NCBI RefSeq assembly: GCF_017310505.1
Contig: NZ_CP065957.1
Location: 930,001 to 994,000, forward strand
Source: Methylacidiphilum caldifontis
Lineage (GTDB): Bacteria; Verrucomicrobiota; Verrucomicrobiia; Methylacidiphilales; Methylacidiphilaceae
Direction: 5' to 3'
Length of the DNA stretch: 64,000 nucleotides
Within the stretch, counting starts at the first letter, position 1, and each line of letters begins with the position of its first letter. Made by a program: the position numbers and the translations under genes. The notes beneath the pieces were generated by a model. That model searched no databases, was not told the origin of the DNA, and saw nothing but the letters and a program-made list of their open reading frames with translations. This document shows, one piece after another, positions 7,659 through 18,785 of this stretch.

Positions 7659-8939
7659 TCAAGGGTGGCATGGCACCTCTCCTGGGTCGCTTCGGTGGGT
7701 TCCTGCTTCCGACCGCCAGCGCGGTTCGATCCACAGGCCATCCGGGCTGACGGCTTGCGCCATCCTGCTGCAAGCGTGCAGCGTGCCCTGCCCTTCGTCC
7801 CGCAACATTTGCATCCCGCGAGAGAAGATGTTGATTGCACCGACCACATCGGCGTTGTCCTCGAAACCACATTCCACACACGCAAACCAGGCCTGCGTCT
7901 GGCGGTTGTCCGCCGAAACGTGTCCGCAGCACGGGCAGGCGCGGCTCGTATTCTCCGGCGGCACGGCGATCAGCCGGCCTCCGCTCCATGCCAGCTTGTA
8001 GTCCAGTTGGCGACCGAACTCGAACCAACCTTGATCCAGGATCGACTTGTTCAGGCCGGACATGGCCCGAACCTTTCGGCCTGGAGCCTCGATGGTGCCC
8101 GCCGCCGACCCGGACATGTTCCGTACCTGCAGGTCCTCGACGAAGACTACAGCGTGGTTTTTGCTGATCGCGGTCGAGGTCTTATGCAGGAAGTCGCGGC
8201 GGACATTGGCGATGCGTGCGTGGATGCGCCCAACTCTTGCTTTTGCCTTCCTCCAGTTGTTGCTGAATCTGACCCTGCGGCTCAATGACTGCTGCGCCTT
8301 GCCCAACGCCATCTCATGCCGTCTGAAGCTGTGGAGCGGGGCGTAGAACGTGCCATCCGAGAGCGTAGCGAAGCGGGCGATCCCCATGTCGATGCCAACC
8401 GTACCCCCTTGCGGGACGATCTGCTCGACCTCCCGCTCGGTCTGGATGCTCACGTACCACTTACCGCATGACTGGCTTACGGTGACGTTCTTGACTACAC
8501 CGAGCACATCGCGGCTGTTGCGGTAGCGCAGCCAGCCGAGCTTGGGCAGAAAGATGCGGTTGTTGTGCTGCTCCAGCTTGATCTGCTTCGGGTCGGGGTA
8601 GCGGAAGCTATCCGACATGCCTTTCTTCCTGAAGCGTGGGAAACCAGCCCGCTTGGCAAAGAAGTTGGCGTAGGCTCGCTCCAGGTCTTTGAGGGATTGT
8701 TGCAAGGGATGCACCGGAGCGTCCTTGAGCCATGCCGTTTCCGCGCTGTTGCGCCACTCGGTGAGCAGCTTGCACAACCCAGCGTAGCCAAGTTTTTTCT
8801 CGCCTCGCTCGTGGCGTTCCTTCTGCAACGCCAGCGCCCTGTTGTAGACGAACCGGCATGAGCCAGCAAAGCGGCACATTTGCCGCTCCTGCTGGCCGTT
8901 TGGCATCAATTCGTACTTGAAGGCTTGGCGAATAAGCAT
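7659..8939 (-). CDS. tnpB: TnpB RNA-guided nuclease of IS605-type element
   Basis: The 426-residue protein is full length. It begins with MLIRQAFKYELMPN, then has the RuvC-like core with all three acidic residues: Asp in GIDMGIARFATL, Glu in VFVEDLQVRNM, and Asp in DNADVVGAINI. A zinc finger (CPCCGH ... CVECGF) lies between the second and third. TnpB proteins cut DNA next to the TAM using an RNA made from the element's right end, and help maintain the element. The gene appears intact, so the element may be active. Codon use is GC-rich, unlike the host. Its 3' end runs into the right-end hairpin region. Confidence 0.92.
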   Translation of the reverse strand: MLIRQAFKYELMPNGQQERQMCRFAGSCRFVYNRALALQKERHERGEKKLGYAGLCKLLTEWRNSAETAWLKDAPVHPLQQSLKDLERAYANFFAKRAGFPRFRKKGMSDSFRYPDPKQIKLEQHNNRIFLPKLGWLRYRNSRDVLGVVKNVTVSQSCGKWYVSIQTEREVEQIVPQGGTVGIDMGIARFATLSDGTFYAPLHSFRRHEMALGKAQQSLSRRVRFSNNWRKAKARVGRIHARIANVRRDFLHKTSTAISKNHAVVFVEDLQVRNMSGSAAGTIEAPGRKVRAMSGLNKSILDQGWFEFGRQLDYKLAWSGGRLIAVPPENTSRACPCCGHVSADNRQTQAWFACVECGFEDNADVVGAINIFSRGMQMLRDEGQGTLHACSRMAQAVSPDGLWIEPRWRSEAGTHRSDPGEVPCHP

Positions 8940-8959
8940 GGAAACATTATACTGAGCCT

Positions 8960-9373
8960 ATGGCGCAAAATCAAGATATAAGACATGGACGGCACTGTGT
9001 CTTCAAGATGCACGTCCATTTGGTCTTCGTGACGAAATACCGCCGCAATGTGTTCGACGACGACGCCATCAACCGGCTGCGCACGATCTTCGCCAAGGTC
9101 TGTGCCGACTTTGAGGCGCAACTGATCGAAATGGACGGCAAGGACGATCACGTCCATCTGCTCGTGGAATATCCACCCAAGGTCGCCGTCTCCAATCTGG
9201 TGAACAGTCTCAAGGGCGTATCCAGCCGGCTGCTGCGCAAGGAGCGGCCCGACATTCAGAAGCGTTACTGGAAAGGCGTGCTGTGGTCGCCGTCGTACTT
9301 CGCTTCAAGTTGCGGCGGCGCGCCGATTTCCATCGTGCGCCAGTACATCGAGCAGCAGCAGACGCCACACTGA
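8960..9373 (+). CDS. tnpA: IS200-type Y1 (HUH) transposase
   Basis: TnpA cuts and joins single-stranded IS ends. The 137 residues show MHVHLVFVTKYRRNVF, the HUH motif in DHVHLLVEYPP, the segment LWSPSYFASSCGGAP and the catalytic tyrosine in IVRQYIEQQ. Length and motifs are complete, so the transposase looks functional. It diverges from tnpB with 20 bases between starts. The GC-rich bases match tnpB and differ from the host. Confidence 0.93.
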   Translation: MAQNQDIRHGRHCVFKMHVHLVFVTKYRRNVFDDDAINRLRTIFAKVCADFEAQLIEMDGKDDHVHLLVEYPPKVAVSNLVNSLKGVSSRLLRKERPDIQKRYWKGVLWSPSYFASSCGGAPISIVRQYIEQQQTPH

Positions 9374-9385
9374 AACCAAGGACGG

Positions 9386-12300
9386 CTACGCCCTCCGCGC
9401 TATCCTTCCCCGCCCCAAGCGGCGGGGCAAGCCCGCGCACTTGGTCAATTCCAGATGGTAATCCTGCAAGGGTTTAACGTGGAATTCCCTTGACTGGAGA
9501 GACCTTATGGCTTCAACTGTTGCTTTAGCAGCGGCTATGGTTGTCATTACCGGTATTTTACTATAGAGAGAAGTGGTCCTTATCCGAATTTCATCTTTTC
9601 TTGCTCTTGGTCCAGAAGGAGTATTGATCACAAGGGCGATTTCCCCGTTTTTGATCATGTCGAGGACGTTGGGTCTACCTTCGGACAATTTATGGAGCTT
9701 AGTACATTGGACTCCCGATTCATGGAGAGCCCTGGCTGTACCTTCGGTAGCTACGATATCAAAGCCCAGATGAACAAGAGCCCTCGCTATCTCCACACCA
9801 TCTTTTTTATCCTGGTCACGGACACTCAAAAAAACTTTTCCTTTTAGAGGTAACGGCGCATTCAAGGCAATTTGGGTTTTCGCATAGGCTATCCCAAAAT
9901 CATCATCAACACCCATGACTTCACCCGTCGACTTCATTTCTGGTCCAAGAATGATATCGACACCAGGGAATCGGTCGAAAGGAAATACCGCTTCTTTGAC
10001 ACAGTAATAAGAGGGAGCAATTTCTCTGCCCACGTATCCTAACTCTCTAAGCTTTTTACCCATGATGACTTGGGCAGCCAATTTGGCTAAGGGAATTCCT
10101 ATCGCTTTACTAATGAAGGGGACAGTCCGAGAAGCCCTGGGGTTGACTTCAAGGACATAAAGCGCATTTTTTTGAACTGCAAATTGTACATTCATCAATC
10201 CCACAACATTCAGTTCCCTTGCTAGCAAGAACACCGTCTTTCTGATTTCTTCCTTGATCTTTTCAGAAAGACTAAAAGGAGGAAGAACACAGGCGCTATC
10301 TCCAGAGTGTACCCCCGCCAATTCAACATGCTCCAGGATAGCTCCAATAAAGACATCTTGACCATCACTCACACAATCGACATCCACTTCTATAGCTTCT
10401 TCCAAGAAGTGATCAAGCAACACGGGCTTATCCGGTGCAGCCTGGATCGCCTCCTCTACAAATTGAACGAGATCATTTTCCGTATAAACAATATGCATCG
10501 CTCTTCCTCCCAAGACATAAGAGGGACGCAAAAGCAGTGGGAATCCGATTTTTTTAGCAGCTAAAATGGCTTCTTGCACATTGCTGATAATGGAACTTAG
10601 GGGTTGACGTAAGCCGAGTTTGGAGACCAACCGGGAAAAAAGTCTCCTATCTTCGGCTGTTTCTATCGATTCAACAGAAGTCCCTAAGATCCTAACCCCT
10701 GCTTTTTTCAAGGAGAAAGCGAGATTAAGAGGCGTCTGCCCACCAAATTGGGTAATAATACCATGGGCTTGCGTTTTTTCATAAACATGGAGCACATCCT
10801 CTATCGTCAAGGGCTCAAAAAAAAGAAAATCAGAACTGTCATAATCGGTGGAAACCGTTTCAGGATTAGAATTAATCATTATCGTTTTATATCCGAGCTC
10901 TCTTAAAGCCATCAGGGCATGAACACAACAATAATCAAATTCGATCCCCTGCCCAATCCGGTTTGGCCCAGCCCCTAATATGATGATCTTTTTGTCTTGC
11001 TTGTTTAACTCAAATTCGCTTATTCCCGGCTCATAAGAGGAATAATAATAAGGAGTAGAAGCTTCAAATTCAGCAGCACAAGTATCAACAAGCCTGTAGG
11101 TCGGAATACAATTTTCCTTTTTTCTTAAGGTTCTAATTTCTTCCTCGGGAAGTCCCCACAACGAGGAAAGCTGTTTATCTGAAAACCCATCTACCTTTGC
11201 TTCAAGTAAAAAAGAAGGTGCTCCCTTCTGCCTCAATATTTCTTCCTCCTGAACAAGCTCTTCAATCTGGCTCAAAAACCAGGGATCTATCCCACTTAGA
11301 GAAGCAATTGTATCTATGTCCATTCCCGAGCGCAGTGCATGCCGGATGTAAAAAATACGTTCAGCCCTTGGAGTAAGGAGAAAATAGCGAATCTGTTCCA
11401 AAGGTAAAATCTGGTCATGGCCATGAACTCCCCCCGCAAGCCCAAAAGCCCCAATTTCAAGGGATCGTAAAGCTTTCTGAAGAGACTCTTTAAACGATCT
11501 TCCAATAGCCATCACCTCTCCAACACTTTTCATTGATGAAGAAAGAGTAGGATCGGCTTCTGGAAATTTTTCAAAAGTAAACCGTGGGATTTTAACCACC
11601 ACGTAGTCTATCGCTGGCTCAAAACAAGCCAAGGTTTTCCGGGTGATATCGTTGGGAAGCTCATCCAGAGTATATCCAACAGCCAGTTTAGCTGCAATTT
11701 TAGCAATGGGAAATCCTGTTGCTTTCGAAGCTAAGGCCGAAGACCGTGAAACCCTCGGGTTCATTTCAATCACGACCATTCTTCCAGTTTTTGGATCTAC
11801 GGCAAATTGAATATTAGATCCTCCCGTCTCCACCCCAATCTGTCTTATCACCGCAAAAGCCCAATCCCGCATCTTCTGATACTCTTCATCGGTAAGAGTT
11901 TGGGCTGGAGCAACAGTAATACTATCTCCGGTATGCACACCCATTGGATCAAAATTCTCAATCGGGCATATCACCACGCAACAATCTTTGCGATCTCTCA
12001 TGACCTCCATTTCAAATTCTTTCCAACCCAATAACCCTTCCTCGATTAAAATTTCACCAATCGGTGAAACATGGAGCCCACGAGAAACGACCTGTTCAAA
12101 CTCTTCACGGTTGTAGGCGATACCTCCTCCTTGACCACCTAGGGTAAAAGCGGGCCTGATAATGAGTGGAAATTTATTAATTTGGTAAGCCACTTGTTTC
12201 GCTTCTTCCACACTCCGGGCGATTCCAGATTGGGGAACATCCAGGCCAATCCGGATCATTTCTTCCTTAAAAAGTTGCCTATCTTCAGCTTTCTTTATGG

Positions 12301-12664
12301 CGTCTATTTTGGCTCCTAACATCTCCACACCAAAAGCATCTAAGACTCCCCTTTCAGCAAGTTCTACGCCCACATTTAAAGCGGTTTGACCACCTAAAGT
12401 CGGCAGCAGGGCATCAGGCCTTTCAAGCTTGATAATCTTTTCCAGAAAATCAGCAGTTATCGGTTCGATATAAGTCTTGTCGGAAAATTCAGGGTCAGTC
12501 ATGATCGTTGCCGGGTTACTGTTGATGAGTATCACCCTGTAGCCTTCCTCTTTCAAAGCCTTGCAAGCCTGAACCCCCGAATAATCGAACTCTGCAGCTT
12601 GTCCAATAACTATAGGACCACTGCCAATGACTAAAATGGATTTTATATCTGTTCTTTTACCCAT
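9386..12664 (-). CDS. carB: Carbamoyl phosphate synthase, large subunit; C-terminus rewritten by IS
   Basis: CarB makes carbamoyl phosphate from bicarbonate, ammonia and two ATP for arginine and pyrimidine synthesis. The 1092 residues contain two ATP-grasp halves (starts [20 protein letters not shown] and [20 protein letters not shown]), the oligomerisation region between them, and a C-terminal MGS-like regulatory domain ([20 protein letters not shown]). The host sequence ends around DYHLEL; the last about 18 codons, rich in Arg and Gly, are read from the IS end, and the stop at 9386 is inside the IS. All catalytic parts are upstream, so activity is probably kept. The small subunit carA is not in the window. 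Confidence 0.93.
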   Translation of the reverse strand: MGKRTDIKSILVIGSGPIVIGQAAEFDYSGVQACKALKEEGYRVILINSNPATIMTDPEFSDKTYIEPITADFLEKIIKLERPDALLPTLGGQTALNVGVELAERGVLDAFGVEMLGAKIDAIKKAEDRQLFKEEMIRIGLDVPQSGIARSVEEAKQVAYQINKFPLIIRPAFTLGGQGGGIAYNREEFEQVVSRGLHVSPIGEILIEEGLLGWKEFEMEVMRDRKDCCVVICPIENFDPMGVHTGDSITVAPAQTLTDEEYQKMRDWAFAVIRQIGVETGGSNIQFAVDPKTGRMVVIEMNPRVSRSSALASKATGFPIAKIAAKLAVGYTLDELPNDITRKTLACFEPAIDYVVVKIPRFTFEKFPEADPTLSSSMKSVGEVMAIGRSFKESLQKALRSLEIGAFGLAGGVHGHDQILPLEQIRYFLLTPRAERIFYIRHALRSGMDIDTIASLSGIDPWFLSQIEELVQEEEILRQKGAPSFLLEAKVDGFSDKQLSSLWGLPEEEIRTLRKKENCIPTYRLVDTCAAEFEASTPYYYSSYEPGISEFELNKQDKKIIILGAGPNRIGQGIEFDYCCVHALMALRELGYKTIMINSNPETVSTDYDSSDFLFFEPLTIEDVLHVYEKTQAHGIITQFGGQTPLNLAFSLKKAGVRILGTSVESIETAEDRRLFSRLVSKLGLRQPLSSIISNVQEAILAAKKIGFPLLLRPSYVLGGRAMHIVYTENDLVQFVEEAIQAAPDKPVLLDHFLEEAIEVDVDCVSDGQDVFIGAILEHVELAGVHSGDSACVLPPFSLSEKIKEEIRKTVFLLARELNVVGLMNVQFAVQKNALYVLEVNPRASRTVPFISKAIGIPLAKLAAQVIMGKKLRELGYVGREIAPSYYCVKEAVFPFDRFPGVDIILGPEMKSTGEVMGVDDDFGIAYAKTQIALNAPLPLKGKVFLSVRDQDKKDGVEIARALVHLGFDIVATEGTARALHESGVQCTKLHKLSEGRPNVLDMIKNGEIALVINTPSGPRARKDEIRIRTTSLYSKIPVMTTIAAAKATVEAIRSLQSREFHVKPLQDYHLELTKCAGLPRRLGRGRIARRA

Positions 12665-12764
12665 TGTTTTTTTCCATAAAGAAGCGAAAGCAGGGCATTA
12701 GTCTAAACGAACAGGACGCGGCTGAGTATTATAGGCTAAAACAAACCACTAAATAGAAAGTTAT

Positions 12765-13874
12765 TCAATTTAAAAGTTGATAACCATTGTTCCTTCTTTT
12801 AGGTTGAAACCCACATCGACTTATAGTTTCTTCAATCTCCGTTACGGTTGTTCTATAAGTGGTTCCTGCAGCAGAAACAACGTTTTCTTCCATCATTACA
12901 CTTCCAAAGTCATTAGCCCCAAAATAGAGGGCAATCTGTCCCACTTCCACTCCTTGGGTGACCCATGAAGACTGAATGTTTTCGATATTATCAAGAAATA
13001 TCCGCGATAAAGCCTGCATTCTCAAGTACTCGGATGGCCCCTTTTTTGCAACCTTTAGCTTCGTATTGTCAGGTTGAAAGGTCCAACAGATAAAAGCGGT
13101 AAACCCAGCCGTGCTATCCTGTAGATTTCTGATTTTTTCAAGATGTTCCAACCGGTCTTCAAGCTGCTCGACATGCCCAAACATCATTGTTGCACTCGAT
13201 CTTAACCCTAACCGATGGGCAACCCTCATGACTTCCAACCATTCTTGAGAAGAACATTTGAGGGGAGCAATTCTTTTCCTTACGGAATCAACAAGGATTT
13301 CTCCTCCTCCTCCAGGAATTGATCCTAGGCCGGCTTCCTTAAACCGCTTGATTACCTCTTCGATTGACAGATCAAAGAGCTTAGAAAAGTGGAGGAACTC
13401 GGGAGGTGAAAAACCATGAATATTAATGTGGGGAAATTTTTTGTGAATGGAATGAAGGAGGTTGATATAATAATCGATACCCAGTTTAGGATGGTGACCT
13501 CCCTGCAGCAAGATCTGGACACCCCCAATGGCATCCAGTTCCCTTATTTTTTCTTCAATCTGTTCGACTGAAAGGACATAATGATCTGGATCTTTTTCTG
13601 TCCGATAAAAAGCACAAAACTTACAATAGGTTGTACAGACATTGGTATAATTAATATTTCTGTCTATAATGTAAGTCACAATTTCAGCTCCTTTTCCTCC
13701 ATAAGCAGGAGCTTTAAGAAGCTTTCTTCTCAAATCAGCTAACATGCCTAAATCGGCTAACGGCAGAAAATAAAGCTCTTTTGCTTCTTCAACAGTAAAC
13801 CTTTCAAAGCTTTCTATTTTTTTTCGGGCCACTTCCAATACATTTTTTGAGTTCGAACAACTGATTACATTCAT
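12765..13874 (-). CDS. mqnC: Cyclic dehypoxanthinyl futalosine synthase (radical SAM)
   Basis: MqnC cyclises dehypoxanthine futalosine in the futalosine route to menaquinone. The about 369-residue protein has the radical SAM cysteines in CTTYCKFCAFYR, the GGVQILLQGGHHP segment, and the family mark SIPGGGGEILVD. I chose the ATG at 13874, which overlaps the mqnA stop by 4 bases, instead of a TTG two codons earlier. It follows mqnA directly, a context that separates it from the homologous MqnE. Menaquinone is the probable substrate pool for the ACIII encoded further on. Confidence 0.92.
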   Translation of the reverse strand: MNVISCSNSKNVLEVARKKIESFERFTVEEAKELYFLPLADLGMLADLRRKLLKAPAYGGKGAEIVTYIIDRNINYTNVCTTYCKFCAFYRTEKDPDHYVLSVEQIEEKIRELDAIGGVQILLQGGHHPKLGIDYYINLLHSIHKKFPHINIHGFSPPEFLHFSKLFDLSIEEVIKRFKEAGLGSIPGGGGEILVDSVRKRIAPLKCSSQEWLEVMRVAHRLGLRSSATMMFGHVEQLEDRLEHLEKIRNLQDSTAGFTAFICWTFQPDNTKLKVAKKGPSEYLRMQALSRIFLDNIENIQSSWVTQGVEVGQIALYFGANDFGSVMMEENVVSAAGTTYRTTVTEIEETISRCGFQPKRRNNGYQLLN

Positions 13875-14605
13875 ACCCAATAAAAAGGGTTATATTGATC
13901 AACTACATTTATCTTTATCAAATTTTTTAAAAATTCTTCAATGCCCATTTTTTCTTTTTCTCCTACCTCGTAGTGAATGTAATGGGTAAGATAATGGAGT
14001 TGATGGCTATTTGCAGCAATTTTTTCTCTTGAAGAAAGTCCCCTTTCTTTTGTTTTAGTCAAGAGTGATTTTATCTCTTCCTTAATCGACATCCCAGCTG
14101 GGCCCAGCGTCCAAAGAGCAAAAACAAAGGGAAGGCCAGTCAGCTTTTTCCACAGTCCTCCCAAGTCTACAACCTCTTGTCCAGGATGTTTCTTGCGATA
14201 TTCAAGGGCCTTGTCACCAATCAGAAGAAAACCATCGGCTTGCTCAACGCTTGAGACAAATTGAACCTTCTTGCCATAGAAACTTTCTAATATTACTTGA
14301 AGAAGCAGTACTGAACTGCGACTTTGAGGATCAGCATTCACAGTTTGAACAAGCTCAAGGGGCTTTTTAAGCACAAAAATAACACTATAGACATCCCCAT
14401 TGGCAACAATACCTATCCCATCAATAAAACAGTTCCATCCCTCCACAAGCGAAGCTCCCACAGGACACAAAGCTACGTCGAGCTGCCCATTTTTTAGCAT
14501 AATTGAAAGTTCCACCGGTGAGCCGTAGATCACTTGTTTTTCAATGCCATAGATCAGGGGCTTAGCATTGAGGTAAGGGACACAACCTATTCTAGGATTA
14601 TGCAT
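13871..14605 (-). CDS. mqnA: Chorismate dehydratase (menaquinone synthesis)
   Basis: MqnA dehydrates chorismate to 3-(1-carboxyvinyl)oxybenzoate, the first step of the futalosine pathway. The periplasmic-binding-protein-like fold starts with RIGCVPYLNAKPLIYGIE, the family signature, and has the VALCPVGASLVEGW region. ATG at 14605 gives MHNPRIG and is preferred over a TTG at 14614. It is translationally coupled to mqnC (ATGA). Length is slightly short for the family but complete. Confidence 0.9.
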   Translation of the reverse strand: MHNPRIGCVPYLNAKPLIYGIEKQVIYGSPVELSIMLKNGQLDVALCPVGASLVEGWNCFIDGIGIVANGDVYSVIFVLKKPLELVQTVNADPQSRSSVLLLQVILESFYGKKVQFVSSVEQADGFLLIGDKALEYRKKHPGQEVVDLGGLWKKLTGLPFVFALWTLGPAGMSIKEEIKSLLTKTKERGLSSREKIAANSHQLHYLTHYIHYEVGEKEKMGIEEFLKNLIKINVVDQYNPFYWV

Positions 14606-14630
14606 CAGGAACAATAAAAAATAAGAAAAG

Positions 14631-16922
14631 TTAAACAGTTTGGGTTTGAATAGATATTTTCTTTCTTTTTTCGGTTATCTTATGAAACCAATACAACAGG
14701 GCGGGACTAATCAAGTGAGAAGAAAACATACCCGCAAGGACACCGATCAGGATAGCCAAGGCGAACACAGAAATGACATACCCCCCAAGAATGAGCATGG
14801 AAACAGTCGCAAGAACAACTGTTCCTCCAGTCATGATCGTTCGGGCAAGGGTTTTGTTAATCCCTTCATTAATAATCTCCTTAAAGGAAATATTCCCTTT
14901 GTATTTTAATGTTTCACGAATTCTATCTGAAATGACGATTTTCTCGTTAATTGAATAACCCAAGATGGTCAAGAAAGCGCCGATCAAGTACATATCAAAT
15001 TCTTTTCCTAAAAGAGCCATAATGCCAATAGCTAGCAATACATCATGAAGCTGGCCTAGTCCCGCTGCCAACGCAAATGACCATTCATAACGTAACGATA
15101 CATAAACAAGGATGGCTAGAAGCCCCAAGGAAAGGGATAAAGCAGCCCGGTTCTTCAGTTCGTCTCCAACCACTGGACCCACACTATCCATCCTAGAAAG
15201 ACTAAAACCCGCTTGAGGAAATTTCTCCCTAAGAATGTTTACACTTTTCTCCCCCTCCCCGTACCGGACCTGGTAAATCATCTGGTTATTCTCCCGGGTG
15301 TACTGAAGGAGGCTTGGATGAATTTTTGCTTCCTCAAGAGATTGCCTTACTTTTGCAAGGGGAACACCTTGTTTATAAGTCACGGTAATGGAATCCCCAC
15401 CAGAAAAATCAACACCCAGCAGTTCTCCGCTTCTTAGGAAAAAAGTCGCCATGCCCACCACCAAAAGAATGGCAGCGGTGGGCACGGTTATCCAGCTCAA
15501 TTTAATAAAGTCGAAATTAGGTTTATGGAGAAATTTCATCATGGCCAGCTTTCTTAACATTCCCCAAGACAAAAGCCATTCAAACAAATTCCTGCTGAAT
15601 ACCAGGGCAGCAAAAAGATTAGCCACGATTCCCAAAACTAAAGTCACAGCAAATCCCTGTAGTGGTCCACTTCCAAGTTCCATCAAAATAATGGAGGGAA
15701 TAATCAAGCTCACATTGGAGTCAAAAATAGCACTAAAGGCTTTGTTAAAACCAATAAAAATCGCGTTTTTAACATTAACTCCGCTTTCAAGTTCGTCTCG
15801 GATTCGTTCATAAATCAAGACGTTAGCATCAACGGCCATCCCTATAGTTAAAATGATTCCTGCAATGCCAGGCAAGGTAAGGGTAAAATGAAATTGTGCA
15901 AGCAATCCTAAAAGCAGCAGTAGGTTCACAAGAAGGGCAATGACAGCGACAACACCAGCAGTCCTGTAATAAAAGACCATAAAGAGGACAACGGAGCCAA
16001 AAGCGGCTAAGGCAGCATTTACTCCACTGATAATCGAGTCTTTCCCTAAGGAAGGATCAACCCCTCTTTCCTCTAGAATCTTTACGGGGGTCTCCAGCGG
16101 ATTTTCAAGAACGCTAGCAAGGTCTTCCGCTTCCTTGGGGGTCATGTTGCCTCCAGAAATGACAGCATTTTTAAAAATAGCTGTTTGAATGACAGGAGCA
16201 CTCTTGACTTCGCCATCCAAGACAATAGCCAACCTTTTGCCAATGTTGTGTGATGTAATTTCTCCAAATCTCTTAGAACCCTCTTCATTAAATTCAATCA
16301 CGACCGTTGGTCGACCCACTTCATCAAAACCCCGAAAAGCACGCCGTACGTACTTTCCCCCCATCTCCTCCCTCTTTCGAACTAGAATAAAGGCCTCTTG
16401 CTTATTACCCCTTGACTCTTCCAGGGAAAAAGGGAGGATCTCGTAACCTAAAGGTACTTTTTCCTGTCCAGATTGGATAGAAGCTAAAAGCTTATCTGTA
16501 TCGGGATGAACAAGTCGAAATTCCAGCTTAGCAACCTTGGAAAGCTGTTCTTTAGCTGCAACCTTTTCTGACTCAGATAACCCCGGGATCTGCACGCTTA
16601 TGCGTTTTTTACCTATGGGTTGAATGATCGGTTCAGAAAGACCAAATTTATCCACCCTTTTGCGAATAACCCCGATGGCTTGATCGAGTGCCCTTGCTGA
16701 AGGTTCACCTTGGAGCTCAAGTAAAAAAGCCGTCCCTCCTTTGAGATCCAAGCCTAGCTTAATTTTCTCTGCGGGGGGGACGAGAGAAAAAAAAGCATTA
16801 CAAAGGATTGAAATGCTGCAGGCTAAACCTACCCACCTTTTTGTTCTATCATCAGAGGCGGTAAAATACCAGATGAGAGTGACAAGGAAAAAAAGGGCTG
16901 TAGAAAAGGAAACAAATAACAT
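14631..16922 (-). CDS. secDF: Fused protein translocase subunit SecD-SecF
   Basis: SecD and SecF use the proton gradient to help protein export through SecYEG. Here both are in one 763-residue chain. The SecD part has the signature IKLGLDLKGGTAFLLEL (about 54-70), a large periplasmic domain and six membrane segments including GMAVDANVLIYERIRDEL. The SecF part begins about residue 470 with LGVDFSGGDSITVTYK and carries GYSINEKIVISDRIRE. Fused SecDF is common in Verrucomicrobia-Planctomycetes-type bacteria. It follows tgt and yajC in a classic tgt-yajC-secDF order. Confidence 0.95.
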   Translation of the reverse strand: MLFVSFSTALFFLVTLIWYFTASDDRTKRWVGLACSISILCNAFFSLVPPAEKIKLGLDLKGGTAFLLELQGEPSARALDQAIGVIRKRVDKFGLSEPIIQPIGKKRISVQIPGLSESEKVAAKEQLSKVAKLEFRLVHPDTDKLLASIQSGQEKVPLGYEILPFSLEESRGNKQEAFILVRKREEMGGKYVRRAFRGFDEVGRPTVVIEFNEEGSKRFGEITSHNIGKRLAIVLDGEVKSAPVIQTAIFKNAVISGGNMTPKEAEDLASVLENPLETPVKILEERGVDPSLGKDSIISGVNAALAAFGSVVLFMVFYYRTAGVVAVIALLVNLLLLLGLLAQFHFTLTLPGIAGIILTIGMAVDANVLIYERIRDELESGVNVKNAIFIGFNKAFSAIFDSNVSLIIPSIILMELGSGPLQGFAVTLVLGIVANLFAALVFSRNLFEWLLSWGMLRKLAMMKFLHKPNFDFIKLSWITVPTAAILLVVGMATFFLRSGELLGVDFSGGDSITVTYKQGVPLAKVRQSLEEAKIHPSLLQYTRENNQMIYQVRYGEGEKSVNILREKFPQAGFSLSRMDSVGPVVGDELKNRAALSLSLGLLAILVYVSLRYEWSFALAAGLGQLHDVLLAIGIMALLGKEFDMYLIGAFLTILGYSINEKIVISDRIRETLKYKGNISFKEIINEGINKTLARTIMTGGTVVLATVSMLILGGYVISVFALAILIGVLAGMFSSHLISPALLYWFHKITEKRKKISIQTQTV

Positions 16923-17012
16923 TTTATCCCTTCTTCAGGTTTGACAATTTTAAGCTCCCCTCATTATCTAAACACTGGCCCATTGCCTAGCTATTCAGCA
17001 AGTTTTTTCTCA

Positions 17013-17426
17013 TTAACTCTTCCCTTTTGCCTCCTTGGATTCTTTCGCCACATCTTTGCTCTCTTCTTTAACGGTCTTTGTGACAGTCGTTAAAGCACTT
17101 TTAAGTACTTCTATTTTGACGTTTTCAGCCACCCGAATCACCACCGTTTTTTCTTTCACGTTCGTGACTACCCCCAATATGCCCCCTGAGGTTATAACTC
17201 TGTCCCCTGTTTCTAGACTGGCTATGAGCTTTTCCTGCTCTTTTTTCTGTTTCTGTTGAGGTCGAATAAGCAGGAAATAGAAAATACCAAAAATGAGAAT
17301 CGTCGTTATAAAAAAAGTCATCGGAGGAGGGCCCTCGGGCGCCTGTGGATTTACCCCCCCACGACCTCGAGGTTGGGGAGGAGGGGGAGGAGCCATACTA
17401 AACCAAAACTCAGTAGCTGTTTTCAT
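17013..17426 (-). CDS. yajC: Preprotein translocase accessory subunit YajC
   Basis: YajC joins SecDF at the translocon. After a proline- and glycine-rich stretch (PPPPPQPRGRGG, about residues 14-26) comes one membrane helix and the family motif FYFLLIRPQQKQKKEQEKLI, followed by GDRVITSGGILGVV and a lysine-rich tail. ATG at 17426 has AAAGGTGAT upstream at good spacing and is preferred over a GTG at 17438. The proline-rich segment before the helix is unusual. It sits between tgt and secDF. Confidence 0.92.
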   Translation of the reverse strand: MKTATEFWFSMAPPPPPQPRGRGGVNPQAPEGPPPMTFFITTILIFGIFYFLLIRPQQKQKKEQEKLIASLETGDRVITSGGILGVVTNVKEKTVVIRVAENVKIEVLKSALTTVTKTVKEESKDVAKESKEAKGKS

Positions 17427-17444
17427 AAATTTTATCACCTTTAT

Positions 17445-18602
<1,158 letters not shown>

Positions 18603-18785
18603 TTAACTAAGCCAAAAGCCCCTATACTTTACTTTTTATTCTTGCTCAAAATCTCTCTCTGAGTACAAAAAAGAACTGAACCAAACATATATAGATTTAA
18701 CAACATTATGATTTTTTTAAGGTTAATCCGATAGGTCTCTTTTTTTTCGTAATTTCACAAAAGAAAAGGTAAAATATTAAATTTT

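Larger units (their letters stand above)
7616..9443. mobile_element. IS200/IS605-type insertion sequence with divergent tnpA and tnpB
   Basis: The block is clearly more GC-rich than its surroundings and holds divergent Y1 transposase and tnpB genes, the IS605 arrangement. There are no terminal inverted repeats. Each end instead has a subterminal hairpin: CCCCGCC/GGCGGGG at 9408-9427 and CCGGCC/GGTCGG at 7628-7643. Read on the minus strand, the left end follows TTGAC (9448-9444), a plausible target and TAM, and the right end finishes with GATGTCAAG near 7616. Exact boundaries are uncertain by a few bases. It interrupts the end of carB. Confidence 0.88.

Noticed and set aside
7665-8346. Several long plus-strand open frames inside the IS
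   Set aside because: They are reverse-strand shadows of tnpB in GC-rich DNA.
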